Positions 13,377 through 25,950 of a stretch of 64,000 nucleotides of DNA are shown in pieces. Position numbers and translations under genes: made by a program. Source of the stretch: Circinella minor (taxonomy: Eukaryota; Mucoromycota; Mucoromycetes; Mucorales; Lichtheimiaceae); NCBI GenBank assembly GCA_016758965.1, contig JAEPRB010000108.1, positions 62,001 to 126,000 on the forward strand, in the 5' to 3' direction. The notes under the pieces were generated by a model. The model saw only the letters and a list, made by a program, of their open reading frames with translations. It searched no databases and was not told the DNA's origin. Every line of letters begins with the position of its first letter. The first letter of the stretch is position 1.

Positions 13377-16300
13377 AGAAAGAAAGAAAGAATTTCATAT
13401 ATGAATAATGACATTTTTCTCTCTTTTTATATATAATTAGTGGATAGTGATTTTTTACTTATTATTCTTCGTCAAGTACTAAAGAAACGAAAAGATTTAA
13501 AAATTGTTTTAATGAGTGCTACAATTAATCAACAAGTTTTTGCAGGTGAATATTATAATAAAGTTTTTGTTGTTGTTGTTATAATTCTAACATTATTTGT
13601 TTATTTGTTTGGGGTTAAAAAAAAAAGATTATTTTGGTGGCGCACCAGCTATTGAGATTCCTGGATTTACATATCCTGTAAAAGACTAGTAAGTTTTCAA
13701 TGAATATCTCTATATCAATAACAACTAAGGGAGAGGTTGTTATTATTATGATCATGTGAAACTAAAATTGTTTATTCTTTTAGTTATCTTGAAGATATTA
13801 TTAGTAAAACATCATTTATATCAAAAATGCCAATGCCAAAACAAGATGAAAAAATTGAAAAAGGAAATCAATGGGCTGGATGGCAATTAGAATTATTAGA
13901 TCAAGGATATGATACATCCACTGTTCAAACAATGACACGTTATCGTAATCAAGATAAGATTGATTATGATTTAATTGCTCATGTTGTAAAACATATTATA
14001 GAAAATGGAACTGTACGGATCGATAATAATGCACAACCTGCCATTCTTGTTTTCATGCCTGGTAAATATTCTTATATTGGTTTGAAGGGAGAGATATATA
14101 TATACATCCTTTTGTATTTTTATTTTCTTTTTCCCCCCCCCCACCCCTACCCTTCCCCCGGTCGCCTGTTAGGAAAAAAAAATAATAATTTCATATAATA
14201 ATATCAACGAATGGGGGATTTACAATATACATATATTAAAAAAAAAATTATATATATAATTTTAGGTGCCATGGAAATCAAACGTTGCATTGAATCAATG
14301 CAGAATGCATTAACTAAAATGAATCATGATACAACAGATACAAAATATGAAATTCTTCCACTTCATGCTAATCTTTCACCTCAAGAACAAACAAGTGTAT
14401 TTAAAAAAGTACCATCGAATGTATGTAAGATTGTTGTAGCTACGAATGTTGCAGAAACTTCCATTACCATTGATGGTGTTGTTTATGTGATTGATGCGGG
14501 TCGTGTGAAAGAAACACAGTATGATCCTTCGAATAGTATGATGCGACTGGTTGAAACATGGGCTTCTAGAGCTTCATGTAAACAAAGAAGAGGTCGTGCA
14601 GGTCGTACACGTCCTGGAGAATGTTATAAAATCTTTAGTAAAGATACTGAAAATCGAAAAATGCATGCACAACAAGTACCTGAATTATTACGTACACCTT
14701 TAGAACAATTATGTTTACAAGTGAAATCCATGGGTGAATTTGATGTGAAGAACTTTTTAAGCAATGCAATTGATCCTCCTAAAGTAGCAGCATTAGATAG
14801 TGCTTTACGTACTTTACATGCTGTAGATGCCATTGATTCAAGTCCTCGGGGTGAACTTACGCCACTTGGAAAACATATGGTAAGTAAAAAATTTGGGGGG
14901 GGGGGGTGGGGAAGTAGTTGTTGATTTCTTATTATCCTTTTTAGCCTTTATCAAAAGAAACTTTCTATTTCTATCATTATTGTGAATATATATATATATA
15001 CCTCAAAGCCATCCACACATCCATACCCTTTTGAAAAAAAAAAAGACCTTTTCCCACGAAACTTCTTTGTTTATTTTTTTTTATCGGGTCTCCTTTTTAT
15101 TCTTCTCCCTTGAATTTCTTTATAGTAGTAGTAATACTATGAAAAGGGGATAACAATCATTTTTTTTTGGGGGGGAGGGGGAAAGGAGAAAAGAATTGTA
15201 AATTGATGGATTTACTACACTATTTTTTTTTTTTAGGCATCCATTCCTGCTGACTTACGAATTAGTAAAATGTTAGTATTGGGTTCTATATTCAGTTGTT
15301 TGGATCCTATATTAACGATTGCATCGATCATGTCACTTAAATCACCATTTACATCTCCTATGGAAAAACGAGAAGAAGCGAAACAATGTCGAGAACGATT
15401 TTCAAGTAATAATAATATAAAATCCGATTGGATTACAGATAGGAATGCATTTGAAAAATGGTATCAAATTATAAAAAATAAGGGTGGTTTACGTGAAGCA
15501 AGACGATTTTGTGAAGAAAACTTTTTATCTTTTGCAACTTTATCTGAAATTTCATCTTTAAAAAGACAATATACGGATGCATTAATAGAGATTGGATTTT
15601 ATGATAAACAAAAGATGAATCAATATAATCAAAATAATGATAATATGAATCTTATCAAAAGTATTGTATTTGGAGGATTGAATCCTAATGTGGCAAAAAT
15701 TCGAATGCCAGATGCAAAGTATGACAAGGTTTTAAGTGGCACAGTCGAAAGAGAAAAAGAGGCCAAAGAAATCAAATTTTATACAAAGCAAGATGGTAAA
15801 AAAAAAAAAAAAAATTGGTTGTGTCACTTGACAAAAACTATAAATCACCTGTTTAAAATATATATAATTTATTGTGTTACGTACATATATATATATATAT
15901 ATATAATTGTGGCTCACACAAAACTAATCTATTAAATATATATATATAGGAAGAGTATTTTTACATCCATCTTCTATTTTATTTAATAATAATCATTATA
16001 ATGGATCTTTCTTAACTTATTTTTCAAGAATGGAAACAAGTAAAATATTTATACGTGATGGTACTGAAGTTCCTTCTTATGCTATTTTATTCTTTGGTGG
16101 TCGTGTGGATATCGATCATTTAGGTCGGGGTCTTAAAGTAGGTGAAGAAGGATGGATAAAGTTCCGTGCATGGGCAAGAATTGGTGTATTAGTCAATCAA
16201 TTAAAAAGACTTTTACTTGCTGAATTGGATAAAAAAATTCAAGATCCTTCTATGGATGGTAAGTTTTATTTGTTTTTGATGAAGGCGTGTTATATATATA

Positions 16301-16333
<33 letters not shown>

Positions 16334-16505
16334 GAGATGAGAGTTGTGTGGATGTTTATAAAATGTTTGTGTGTGCGAGTGTGTTATGGGATGAACAAAA
16401 CCGGAATTAATGCTCGTTTTTTTTTTTTCTTAAAATATAATTTTAGTATCTGCAAGTAGAGTTGTGCAGACCATGATCTCACTGATAACAAATAATGGTG
16501 TCTAA
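10517..16505 (+). CDS. DExH-box RNA helicase, DHX57/YLR419W-like (UBA-RWD-helicase)
   Basis: Fourteen exons: 10517-10663, 10788-11465, 11601-11733, 11818-11838, 11948-12985, 13045-13115, 13224-13344, 13441-13545, 13628-13688, 13784-14061, 14266-14879, 15237-15795, 15950-16258, 16447-16505; 1397 residues in one frame. The order is a basic leader, a conserved [16 protein letters not shown] block, a UBA-like domain (about 276-320), an RWD domain (from about 405), then the helicase. Walker A GETGCGKT is near residue 629, DEVH near 729, SAT in motif III, and [13 protein letters not shown] near 991, followed by HA2 and an OB-fold end. This architecture is that of DHX57 and yeast YLR419W, probably cytoplasmic RNA or ribonucleoprotein remodelling; the exact substrate is unknown. 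Exon 4 is only 21 nt. DHX29 and DHX36 are alternatives but lack the UBA/RWD pair. Confidence 0.93.
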
Positions 16506-17040
16506 ATAAGGAAATTGGGCGGACGTTTTTTTTATAAAAGTAATAATAAATATATAAATATATATGCAGTAGTAAATATATATTTGATTAATAAAAATTG
16601 TGTTTACATTTAAAAAAAATTAAAAAAATTAAAAAAAAAAAAAATTAAAAAAAAAAAGAAAAGAATAGGATTGAATAAAAAGGATTTTGATAGAAAGGGG
16701 AAACTATAACGAAAAATAAGTTGGAAACAAAAAAAAAAATGACAAATGATTATAATGATAATAAAGAAAAAATGACAATGAAATGGGAGAGTTGGTTAGT
16801 GATGGTGATGATGATAGTGGGGGGAGGTGGATATTATAATTTTTTTTTTTTGAAAGTGACAACGAAGGTAATCAAATAGATTTGTGTTAATGGTATGTAT
16901 ACAAAGAAATGGTGGACGGGCGTGTGTATGTGTGTTTAGCAAAATGACAAAAAAAAAGTTGGTAAATAATGGTAAATAATAATAACAATAAATGGGGGGG
17001 GGGATATGATGGTTGATAATAAAGATTATAGAAGAAAGAA
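16506..17040. other. convergent 3' region, helicase / small acidic gene
   Basis: AT-rich spacer with repeated AATTAAAA blocks near 16610-16655, GATGATGG repeats and a short G tract. No coding sequence is supported; open frames here are low complexity. Confidence 0.45.
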
Positions 17041-17464
17041 TCACACACATAAATCATTACAAGAAGTAATATTTTGAAGTTCTTCACAACCTGTAGTTGA
17101 TTTAGATACTTCTTCTTCTTCTTCTTCTTCTGTTGTACTATTATTACTTTCTTCATCACTGTCTTCACTATTAGCAAGTTGTTCATTTTGTAACTCTTCC
17201 ATTTGTCGTCGAAATTCTGATTTTAATGTTAAAAGTTCAAACATATCATGATATGTTAATTTAGCTACTTTTTGTGCTGTTCGATCTATTTTTTTTATTT
17301 ATTTATTTGTTTAAAATTAGTTTCACCATGTTTGATTGATATTATAATTATATTATTATTATGTATTATTAAAATAATATTTTACCATAGTCTTCATTTG
17401 CAAAGGTACTAATTAATTCAACTTCACCAGAAAATTGAACACGTTTGGTATTGGATGTCATCAT
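17041..17464 (-). CDS. small acidic protein with RVxF-like motif, function unknown
   Basis: Two exons on the minus strand, 17464-17386 and 17285-17041, joined by a GT-AG intron; 107 residues. The N-terminus reads MMTSNTKRVQFSGEVELI, then a short conserved-looking stretch (FANEDYDRTAQKVAKLTYHDM), a predicted helix rich in Glu, Gln and Arg, and a Ser/Glu-rich acidic tail ending in NDLCV. The KRVQF near residue 7 matches the RVxF motif used by many protein phosphatase 1 partners, but that motif is short and may be chance. Either of two adjacent ATGs could be the start. The frame-preserving intron and non-repetitive core support a real gene. I do not recognise a named family. Confidence 0.65.
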
Positions 17465-19607
17465 TGATAATTAAAGGTATAATTTTGTTATTTTATAAAA
17501 AGGGTGGAAGAAGAAAAACAAAGTGAAAAAAAAAAGAACTCTTTAAATAAATAAATAAAAAAAAAAGTGAGAAAGAAAGAAAGAGAAATAAAAAAAAAAA
17601 CTCAAAAAAAAAAAAAAGTAGAATTATCTTAAACCCCCCCCTTTTTTTTTAATCTTTTTCCTACCCCCCCCACACCTCCCCTTTTTATTACAAAGATGGG
17701 TTTATGGGCCAGAACTAAGTAGTTCCTCGGAAATGGTTTGGTTAAAATACATCTTTCGAACCCACGTTGTTACTAATTTTGGAGTCAAAAGTTATATTTT
17801 CTTTTTGCCTAGGCCTTTCAAAAAAAAAAAAAAAATACTTCTTTTTGATAAAGAAAAACCTCTTTATCTTTTCTTCAACTTCTCCCTTTTTCTTCCCCTT
17901 GTCTTCTAACATTCTTTTCTCCTTTCATCCCTCTCCCCCAACATATATAAATATACTGCATAAAAACAATCCCCCTTTTTTTTTTTTTTTTACAATTGAA
18001 ACCCACTTTATCACATAATAATAATACATGTGTTTTGTTTTATTTTATTTTTTGACGTTGTTGGAGCTTTTTTTTTTTTTACATTGAGATCACATAAAAA
18101 GATCAATTATTTTATTTATAAACTACGCCCAACTCGTTTTTTAATTATTTTTGACAAGTGAATACAAGATTTTATATTATATTTACCGGTTTTTTGTTAA
18201 CAAGGAAAAAAATAATAATGTATATATAACAAATAAAAGAATCTCATTTTTATTATTATTGTTAACCAAAAGTTTTTTTTTTTTTTTCTATTCTATTCTT
18301 GTTCTTTTTCCCATATATATTATCATCTCCTGATATAATATTATTATTATTATTTTATATTACAGATCCTTGCATATCTTTGTGTTCATGTTAATTTATT
18401 CAATTTAAAATTCCGTTGCCTGTCAATTTTTTTTTTTTAATCGTTCTAAAATTCGCGGGTAATAACCAAAAAAAAAAAAAAAGGTCACCTGGGTTTTTGC
18501 TAAGCTTTTTCCTTCCCAGGGGAGAGGGTAGTGTCCTTTTTTCCCCAAGTTTTTACTTTTTTTTGTCGCCATTCATTAGGGTTACTGTAAATAGAGAACT
18601 CTTTTTTTTTTTTTTTTATATCCATTTTGTATAGAATTCACGTTATTTTTGATCACGAGTTTTTTTTTAAAAATCCCTTGCAGTTTTATTTTAAAGTTTG
18701 TAATCTAAAAAAAATAAAATATATATATATATATGTCAAAAAATAAATATATATATATATATATATATAGAGAGAGTTCAACTTGGCTGGTTTATTTTTT
18801 ATTAATTAAAAACACTAATGGTTTTAACTGAGATTAATAACTGATCTTTTTTCTACTAAATAATTTTGTTCATAGGATGGTATAATATCACACCTAATTT
18901 ATATCATTTTATTTAGAATAAAGAAAGTGGCAGTGAGATCCTACTTTCGTCAGAATAAAAACTCTCTCAAGTTAATCTATTCACTTCATTTTGACTATAC
19001 AGTCACACTAGTCATGGTTTCGAGAATATATATAGCTATTAGTAAATAGAATCATAAAACATTGTATCGATTTTGTCATTACTATTCTGTTGTCATGTGG
19101 TGTTTCCATTTGTTTATCATGATTTCGTCTCTAAAATTGTAAGTTATTGACAGATCTTGAGGAGTCAGGTGACAAGTTTCAACTTGTTCATGTTCTGATC
19201 TGGGGGGGGGGACATGCATCTATACATTCTGCAGATAATCATAGGAACTGTTATGGTTAAAAGACTATTTTATAGGTTGGTAGTTTGAATGAAAGATAAT
19301 CATCTCAATTATTGGTCCAAATAAATAAAAAAATAAAGCTCTTTCAGGGCAGTAGTATTGATGTGACTCTACTTTAATATCTCAAAGTATTAAGTACTAA
19401 TGTTGCTTTGAGTGAAAGATATTGAACTGCTCATCAACAAGTCTATATAAGACAATAATGATGCTAATCGATTTCGTCGTGTCTTGAAGATAGAAGAAGA
19501 TTGCCCGTTTTTTTTATAATTGACGACGACGGCGATGACGACGACAAGAAGAAGAAGCCCGCCGCCGCCGTTTATGGTTTTTCTTTTCTAGCAACAAACA
19601 GTAAAAA
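17465..19607. other. intergenic, no gene seen (small gene promoter and 3' flank of tRNA-Ser)
   Basis: About 2.1 kb of AT-rich DNA with many T and A tracts, AT dinucleotide runs (18719-18735, 18745-18769) and a 10-base G run at 19202-19211. Near the tRNA there is a compound microsatellite of GAC, GAA/AAG and CGC triplets (about 19522-19570). Open frames are homopolymer-driven and not credible as genes. Confidence 0.5.
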
Positions 19608-19689
19608 CGTCAGCTGCAGGGTTTGAACCTGCGCGGGCAGAGCCCAAGGGATTTCAAGTCCCTCTCCTTAACCACTCGGACAAACTGAC
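19608..19689 (-). tRNA. tRNA-Ser (anticodon TGA)
   Basis: On the minus strand the 82-nt sequence folds as a class II tRNA. The acceptor strand GTCAGTT pairs with AGCTGAC (one G-U). The A box contains CCGAGTGGTTAAGG and the B box GGTTCAAACCC. The anticodon stem AGGGA/TCCCT closes the loop CTTGAAA, giving anticodon TGA, and a long variable arm typical of serine tRNA follows. No intron is present. The genomic sequence ends with discriminator G and is followed by five Ts on the transcribed strand (19603-19607), a short Pol III terminator. Identity is clear from anticodon, A box and variable arm. Confidence 0.96.
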
Positions 19690-20123
19690 TAATGATTAAT
19701 TAAAAAAAAACAAAGTAAAACAGAGTTCAAAAAGTCCCAAAATCATAGAAGAAGATGGATTTTACTAGGTAGTACAAATGAAGAAAATAACTTGAATCTT
19801 ATTAACACATTATTTAAAAGAAAGAAACCCCATTAGCCTTCCCCCCCCCCAAAAAAAAAGAAACAAAGTAAATTGGTTTTCATAAAAATATTTTCTAGGT
19901 TATTATCTCTTTAATATATGAATTAAAAAGAAGAAGAAGAAGAGAGATGTTTTTTTTTTTCCTAACTACAAGTTTCTTTTTTCAAAATAGCGGGGGGACA
20001 AAAATTTTCCTGAACCTCCGCAAAAAAAAGAGAACCTGGGACATGTTTACTTGTTTTTTTTTTTTTTTTTTTATATATATATATATATAATTTTCTGTGT
20101 GTAAGCTGAACATACTTGGAACC
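19690..20123. promoter_or_regulatory. intergenic, tRNA-Ser / bL19m promoter side
   Basis: AT-rich, with C, A and T tracts, an AAGAAGAAGAAG run near 19929-19941 and a TA repeat near 20073-20089 that could serve as a TATA region for the bL19m gene. No other gene is seen. Confidence 0.4.
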
Positions 20124-20752
20124 ATGAATTTTTTCAAGTCATTAACTACACGATTACAACAACCTACTACTGTTAATGCTTTTCAATGTAAATAAAACAA
20201 ATTATTATTATTATTATTATTTTCTTTTTCTTTTTTAATTTTTTTTTTAACGTTTACAAAATAAATGAATTATTTTTTTTTTTTTATTTATTAGTGAGCA
20301 CGCGATCAGCCTCCACAACAACCAAACCTAAACAAAATGTAATGGAACTGATTACAGCACAACAAATTCAAAAAGCCAATCACGATGGACGATCTGAATT
20401 ATTTTCACGAAAAAATGCTGAAGGTGTACGACCTGGTTCTGTTGTATTGGTAGAAACATTTAATGGACCTGGTGAAAAGACAACTTCTACTTTTATGGGT
20501 GTATGTATTGCTATTCGTCGAAAGGGTATTGATACTTCATTTACTTTACGTAATATTGTAATGCGAGTAGGTGTTGAACAACGATTTTCATTGTATTCAC
20601 CTTTGGTGAAGAATGTAAAAGTACTTCAAAAACCAAGTGAATTACGTATTCGACGTGCTAAATTGTTTTATCTTCGTGATCAACCTGGTAAAACATTTAA
20701 TTCACTTCAAAGTTTGTGGAAACAGGAACAATTGGAAAAACAACAAAAATAA
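20124..20752 (+). CDS. MRPL19: mitochondrial ribosomal protein bL19m
   Basis: Two exons, 20124-20187 and 20295-20752, give 173 residues. The first exon encodes a basic, hydroxylated leader without acidic residues (MNFFKSLTTRLQQPTT), a good mitochondrial presequence. The second carries the bL19 signature: RPGSVVLVETF, FMGVCIAIRRKGIDTSFTL, then GVEQRFSLYSPLVKN and RRAKLFYLRD. bL19 sits at the interface of large and small ribosomal subunits. The 107-bp intron falls between presequence and mature domain. The gene converges on the MEMO-family gene with 153 bp between stops. The Lys/Gln-rich C-terminus is short and plain. Alternative start inside exon 2 would remove the presequence and is unlikely. 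Confidence 0.93.
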
Positions 20753-20905
20753 AAAAAAGTGTTTCCCTTCCTCTCCCCCCTCCCTCCCTCCCTCTCTCCC
20801 CCTCCTTCTTTTTTAAATAATTCATTACACTCTTTTCATTCACAATTATATCTTGTAAATAAAAACACATTTTTAAAAAGTAAATTTTAATCATTTTATT
20901 TTTTT

Positions 20906-22315
20906 TTAATCAAGATAAACATAAGCACTTGCATAACTAACACTACTATCTTTTACTTTTTGACATGGATTACTTTGTGCATATTTAATAAATTGAATTC
21001 GTTGTTTTTGAGATGGATTTTGTTGTTGGATGATAGAAAGTGCACATAAAAGAACACTTATTGGATGACGACCACAAATTGTATTTTTAGTCGTACGTAA
21101 ATAGTTTGAAAAAGAATCATAATCTAATGATTCAATCAGACGCATTCCTTCATGATCTACATTACGAATAGATTCATAAATAGGAGGATTATCTACTGTA
21201 TCTCTTGGACCAAGATTTATTTCTTTTATATGATCTTTTGATTGATAATAAGTATAAGAAAATCGAAGACCCCTAAAATATATATAGGATGAGTTATATA
21301 TATATATACATATATTATATAAAAGATGAAAATGTGTTTTTTTTTTTAAACATTTACCAATGACAAAAATCAGAAGAAATAATAAAAAGAGTTTTTGAAT
21401 CAGCAAGATAAGGTGATAATAATTCACCAAATAATTTTTCTTTTTTTTCACCAATACTTCCTATCATGATTGGAATAACCTTGATTTGATCCAATTTACT
21501 AAATATATATATCCCAATTTAATAATCTATTCATTCATTTCATTTCATTTTTTTTTACCTGCTAAATATTTTAGCTGTAAAAGGTAAATGCATTTCAATA
21601 CTATGTTCATCTTCATCTACATCTTTATTCATCCATTGAAATTTTCCAGTATTATAAAGTTCTTGAATAACTAATATATATATATATTAATATTTTACAT
21701 ATACATATATAAAAGAAAAAGAAAAACTTACTTGATTTATCCAATGTCAAATTACCAATAGGTGTTTCATAAGTATCACATTGAGATAAAGCACAACCAT
21801 CAAGATAAACATGATGAGAAGGTCCAAGTATAAAAACACGTTCACTTAAAAAAAAAAAAAAACAGGTTAACTTTCTTATAAACCCTCCCCCCCCCAAAAA
21901 ACTAAATAAATAAATGACTTACATTTCTGAAACATTAACACATTTATAAGCATAAGCAGCTGTAGGACCACTATAACTATATCCAGCATGTCTAAAATAT
22001 AATAATATTCATATTAAAACCAAAAAATGAAATTCAAACATTATTATTCTTATTAAATAAAACTCACGGTGCAATAATAGCACGTGCTCCTTGTATAGGA
22101 TAAGATTCTCCTTGTTCAGTTGAAGCGGGTACTTTATCTAAATACTTGTCTAGTTCCGCATTTAAACGTACATCTTTTTTCATTCATTCATTCATTTTCA
22201 TATATTAATTAAGTTAAAATTCATTCAATCAGATTGTTATTTTTTGAAGAAGTTTTGAAATTTTCATACTTGAATCTGTATACCAAGTACCAGCATGGGA
22301 AGCAACGCGATTCAT
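20906..22315 (-). CDS. MHO1: MEMO1/Mho1 family protein
   Basis: Seven exons on the minus strand: 22315-22270, 22173-22068, 21991-21923, 21844-21732, 21670-21559, 21498-21358, 21272-20906; 317 residues. The protein begins [15 protein letters not shown] and follows human MEMO1 and yeast YJR008W throughout: [45 protein letters not shown] and TICGRHPI. The residues equivalent to the metal-binding His49, His81 and Cys244 of human MEMO1 are present at about H52, H84 and C262. The family is a non-haem-dioxygenase fold linked to redox and copper or iron handling; its cellular role in fungi is poorly defined. No truncation. It converges on bL19m and diverges from the small ORF at 22949. Confidence 0.93.
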
Positions 22316-22948
22316 TTTATTGAGAGAGTTTGTATAAGTAAAAAGTTTATGTTTTATATGTTTGATAGTATTATTGTTCAGGTGGTTTTGTGTGTGAAAA
22401 AGAAAAAAGAAAATCTTTATCGGCATAAGTTTTAAACCAAACCCTTTTTGAACGCATAGGCCTTGTGTAACAATAATGAACATGGGATCCCAAGTTTAAC
22501 AAGCTGTAAAGAACCAAAAAATCCTGTTTTTTAATCAAGTTCATTTTTTATTTTAAAAAGATGATTTCGTTTTTGTATATATTCTTTAAAGATACGTAAT
22601 AATTATACAAAATGCTTGAATTCCCTTTACGTTCTACCCTTTTTTTTTTTTTTCCTTTATTTATTATTTATTTTTATTTATCTCCCACCCATCCCCCCTT
22701 CAAAAAGAAGATCATTTAAGGGTGCAGGAAATAAAAAAGTAAAAAAGTAAAAAAAAAAATGGCTGAGCTGAGGAAAATCAAGTTTACCATTTTTATATAA
22801 ATAATACAACTTAACTTGAACCCCACATAAATATAAATAAAATAAAATAAAAAAGGTCCGGAGCTTCTTTTTCTTCTTCTTTTTTCTTTTCTTTAAACTC
22901 TTTCTCTCTCTCTCTCTCTCTCTAACAACAACTACAAACGAAATTATT
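22316..22948. promoter_or_regulatory. divergent intergenic region, MEMO / small secreted ORF
   Basis: AT-rich. A TATATAAA-like box lies near 22794-22802 and a CT repeat at 22903-22922 just before the ATG at 22949, both reading toward the plus-strand ORF. Nothing else is recognised. Confidence 0.4.
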
Positions 22949-23260
22949 ATGGCATTACATTATATCATTGCTGTTTTAGCTGTTATGAAAGCTGTCGTAC
23001 ATATTACTACTGAAGATCAACAACAAAATGATAACAAGGATAAGAAATATAATAATTCTACTACTCTTTTTAATATAAATGATGAAGAAGAAGAAAAAGA
23101 AGAAAAAAATCAAACTACTACAATTATTCCATCATCATCATCATCATCATTATCAACATATGAAGATGAATATGGTTATTATTCCAATTCAGATTCTTCA
23201 TTAGCTTACCTTTATACTGCTTCATCTTATGCTACTTCTACTACTCAAAATGTATATTAA
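22949..23260 (+). CDS. possible small secreted Ser/Glu-rich protein (hypothetical)
   Basis: A single-exon ORF of 103 residues. It opens with a short hydrophobic segment (MALHYIIAVLAVMKAVVHI) that could be a signal peptide or anchor. The rest is hydrophilic: a Gln/Asn/Asp/Lys part, a Glu-rich run near residue 50, a Ser run near residue 68, and a Tyr/Ser-rich end finishing STTQNVY. It is cysteine-free, so it is not a typical disulfide-rich effector. A TATA-like box about 150 bp upstream, a CT-rich leader and an ACAACAACTACAAACG sequence before the ATG look like a genuine fungal promoter and leader. No family is recognised. It could be a chance ORF in low-complexity DNA. Confidence 0.45.
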   Translation: MALHYIIAVLAVMKAVVHITTEDQQQNDNKDKKYNNSTTLFNINDEEEEKEEKNQTTTIIPSSSSSSLSTYEDEYGYYSNSDSSLAYLYTASSYATSTTQNVY

Positions 23261-25520
23261 ATTCCCTTTTCTTTTTTCTCTCTGTATATCCATCATTTTC
23301 ACACTACATATTTATATACCTATATAAAAACATACAACACAGCAAATATTAATAATACCCTGTATATTTCTTTCATATATTCAATAATACATTTCTAAAT
23401 ATTTACTGATTCATCTTTTTTTTTTTTTTCTATAATAAAATTCTGATTCACAAAAAAAAAACATGAAATTATGCTTAATTTAAATGTGTATACTTTTTTA
23501 CTACCATTATATGATCATAAAATAAAAAAATAAATAAAAAGAAATCTTTCTCACTCTGTGAGCACTTGGCTCTTTTATAATTATTGGTGCCCAAGTTGAA
23601 ATAAATCTGAGATATTGGCCAAGGAATAGATTTATTATTTTCCTTTTCTACTGCAAGATTTCTTATAATATAATTGCATTATTGACTGAAAACAAATTGT
23701 TTAAATAAATCTGCAAGCAAATGATCTTACTTGTAATAAAAACATTTTATTTTATTACAAGAAATGTGATACGTATGTATGTATATAAAGAGACATAGAA
23801 TAGAATCATTTATATTTATAACACATGTAAAATTATATTACTTTATTTATATACAGTAAAATAAAAAATAAATACCTCTTTTTATTTATTCATGCATTAT
23901 GATACAATTGTTGAAGTATTTTAAAGGAAAACCAATAATAATAGTTTCCCTCTTTCCACTCTCACCCCCTCACCCTCTTTCCTAACCTCCTTCTTTTTCT
24001 CTCTCTTTCTCTCTTTCGCCCATTCCTTTTATAAAAACCTTTTTTTGGTTATGGACCCATTAGGTTAATGGTAAAGGAGAAACAAGAAAAGGGTTTATTA
24101 TTAAAAAGGAAAAAAAAAAAAGTATAGTATAATCCTATACAACTACTAACTATCTTATTACTAGAATCATTAAGTGTACAGTAAAGTGTACATTATTGTA
24201 TGATGAATAATGATGTGGCTAAATATGAATGTATATGACAAACAACTTTTATAGGTTCTCTAAACATAGTTATATTGTAATAAGATATTAAAGAAAAAAA
24301 GAATATTAATGTGCAGCATGTAGGTTACAAAACACATACATAACACATACATTACATATAAAATTCTCTCCGTGTGGCGTGTAATTCAGGGACCTCATTT
24401 TCTTTGTGTATCTTCAATATATATATTTTTTTTTGACAGTAGTTGTAAACTACCGTGCTTGGTATATAAAGAAACTATTTCTTTTATAATGTGCTATATA
24501 ACTTTTATATAATAGTAAAAATAGTAGCAGTTAGTTTGAATATTTTTCATTTAACATGATCCTCAGTTTCGTAGTTATACATCATGAGAATTTATTTCTC
24601 ACATTTTTTAACCAATAACGACATGACATATTTAAACTTAAAAAAAAAAATGGGTATAGAATATTATTGCTTTGTGGCATATTTATACTCACTCAAGCAT
24701 TTATTATTATTATTATTTTTACGTACGCTGAACTAAACTAATTAGTCAATGAAACAGTCAATGAAATATGTACATATTAACCCCAACATAAAAAAAAAAA
24801 AAAGATTATAATAGGCAACGTATATAAAAAAAATAAAAATAAACGGAAACATGCTCTTTTCTCATGAATCAAAAAGAAAAGATGATGATGATGATGATGA
24901 CTATAGCCGGAGTATAGAAACTTTATCAGTTGTTTTTTGTATCACCTATAAATGACGATGATCCTTTTATATATAATATAACTTTATTAATATCCGAGAT
25001 CCCAGATTTTTGTGTTGCCTAAATCATTAACAAATTGTTTCAAAAAAACGGGGGACCCACTACTCACTTGATCATGTAATAGATGAATAATTTCTGGTTC
25101 TATGTGGATAACTTGATACCATTGTTTGAAGTGTGTCATTATCGTAGTAAAAATTAAAAATAATATGTTAAAATTAAAAAGAATCATTTATAGCATATTG
25201 AATATTGCGTCTAATAATTATTACGTAGTATATAAAAGATACCATTTCACAACGACAAAAATAAAAAATAAAAAATGGGAGTGGGGTGGGTAGAATATCT
25301 TATGTAAATAAAAAAAAAAATATTAGTGGCGCATCCCTATCAATAATACTTTTCTAAAGCTTTTTAAAACATAGAGCACATATAAAATATGCAATTCATA
25401 TAGAGTTGAATAAAATCATATCAAATATATGGGCTTTATTATAACATATATTAGTAATACTAATGAGAACGTAATATATGTGATATAAGAAAGATGTTAA
25501 TTTTATATATATACACATAC
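23261..25520. other. 2.3-kb intergenic region, no confident gene
   Basis: AT-rich DNA with several A/T tracts, a GATGATGATGATGATGA run near 24882-24899 and TA repeats. One minus-strand ORF (25139-24987, 50 residues from MTHFKQWYQV) has normal amino-acid composition and ends IWDLGY. It could be an exon or a gene remnant, but no splice partner or family was found, so it is not called as a gene. Confidence 0.4.
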
Positions 25521-25856
25521 GTATAATAAATCAGCGGTTAAATATAAACGAGCAAGCCAATTCTATTCAAGTTATCAGTTGAATAACTTTCATCAGATTT
25601 TCATTCACCTTTCAAAACTAAACAATCAATCTGTGTGTGTGTTTTTTTTACTTTGGACCGAGTAATAAAAAAAAAAATGAGTTATTAAACTAGTAAAAAG
25701 ATCGACTTGGGCCGACTTTATTCGCCCATGTATTCAACCTTTTTAAATTAATAAAGTCAAGTACGTAACCGAGTGTGTCTAATTTTCATCATTCATAGTC
25801 GTTTTTGTTCCCTCAATGATTTCGTATACCCTTTTATTTTTAATTTTGGCGTATCT

Positions 25857-25950
25857 TTATTTCTCAACTTGGCGCACCTTATTTTTTCCACAATGGGACG
25901 GGATTATGTGATAGTATAATCTTATGCCGCGCGCCAAGCTGAAAAATAAA
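25857..25950. repeat. imperfect inverted repeat inside R1
   Basis: The left arm around TTATTTCTCAACTTGGCGCA pairs with the right arm around GCGCGCCAAGCTGAAAAATA, about 19 of 23 positions, separated by ~50 bp. The same structure is in R2 (about 38060-38155). It could be a small hairpin element or part of a promoter or terminator. Confidence 0.5.
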
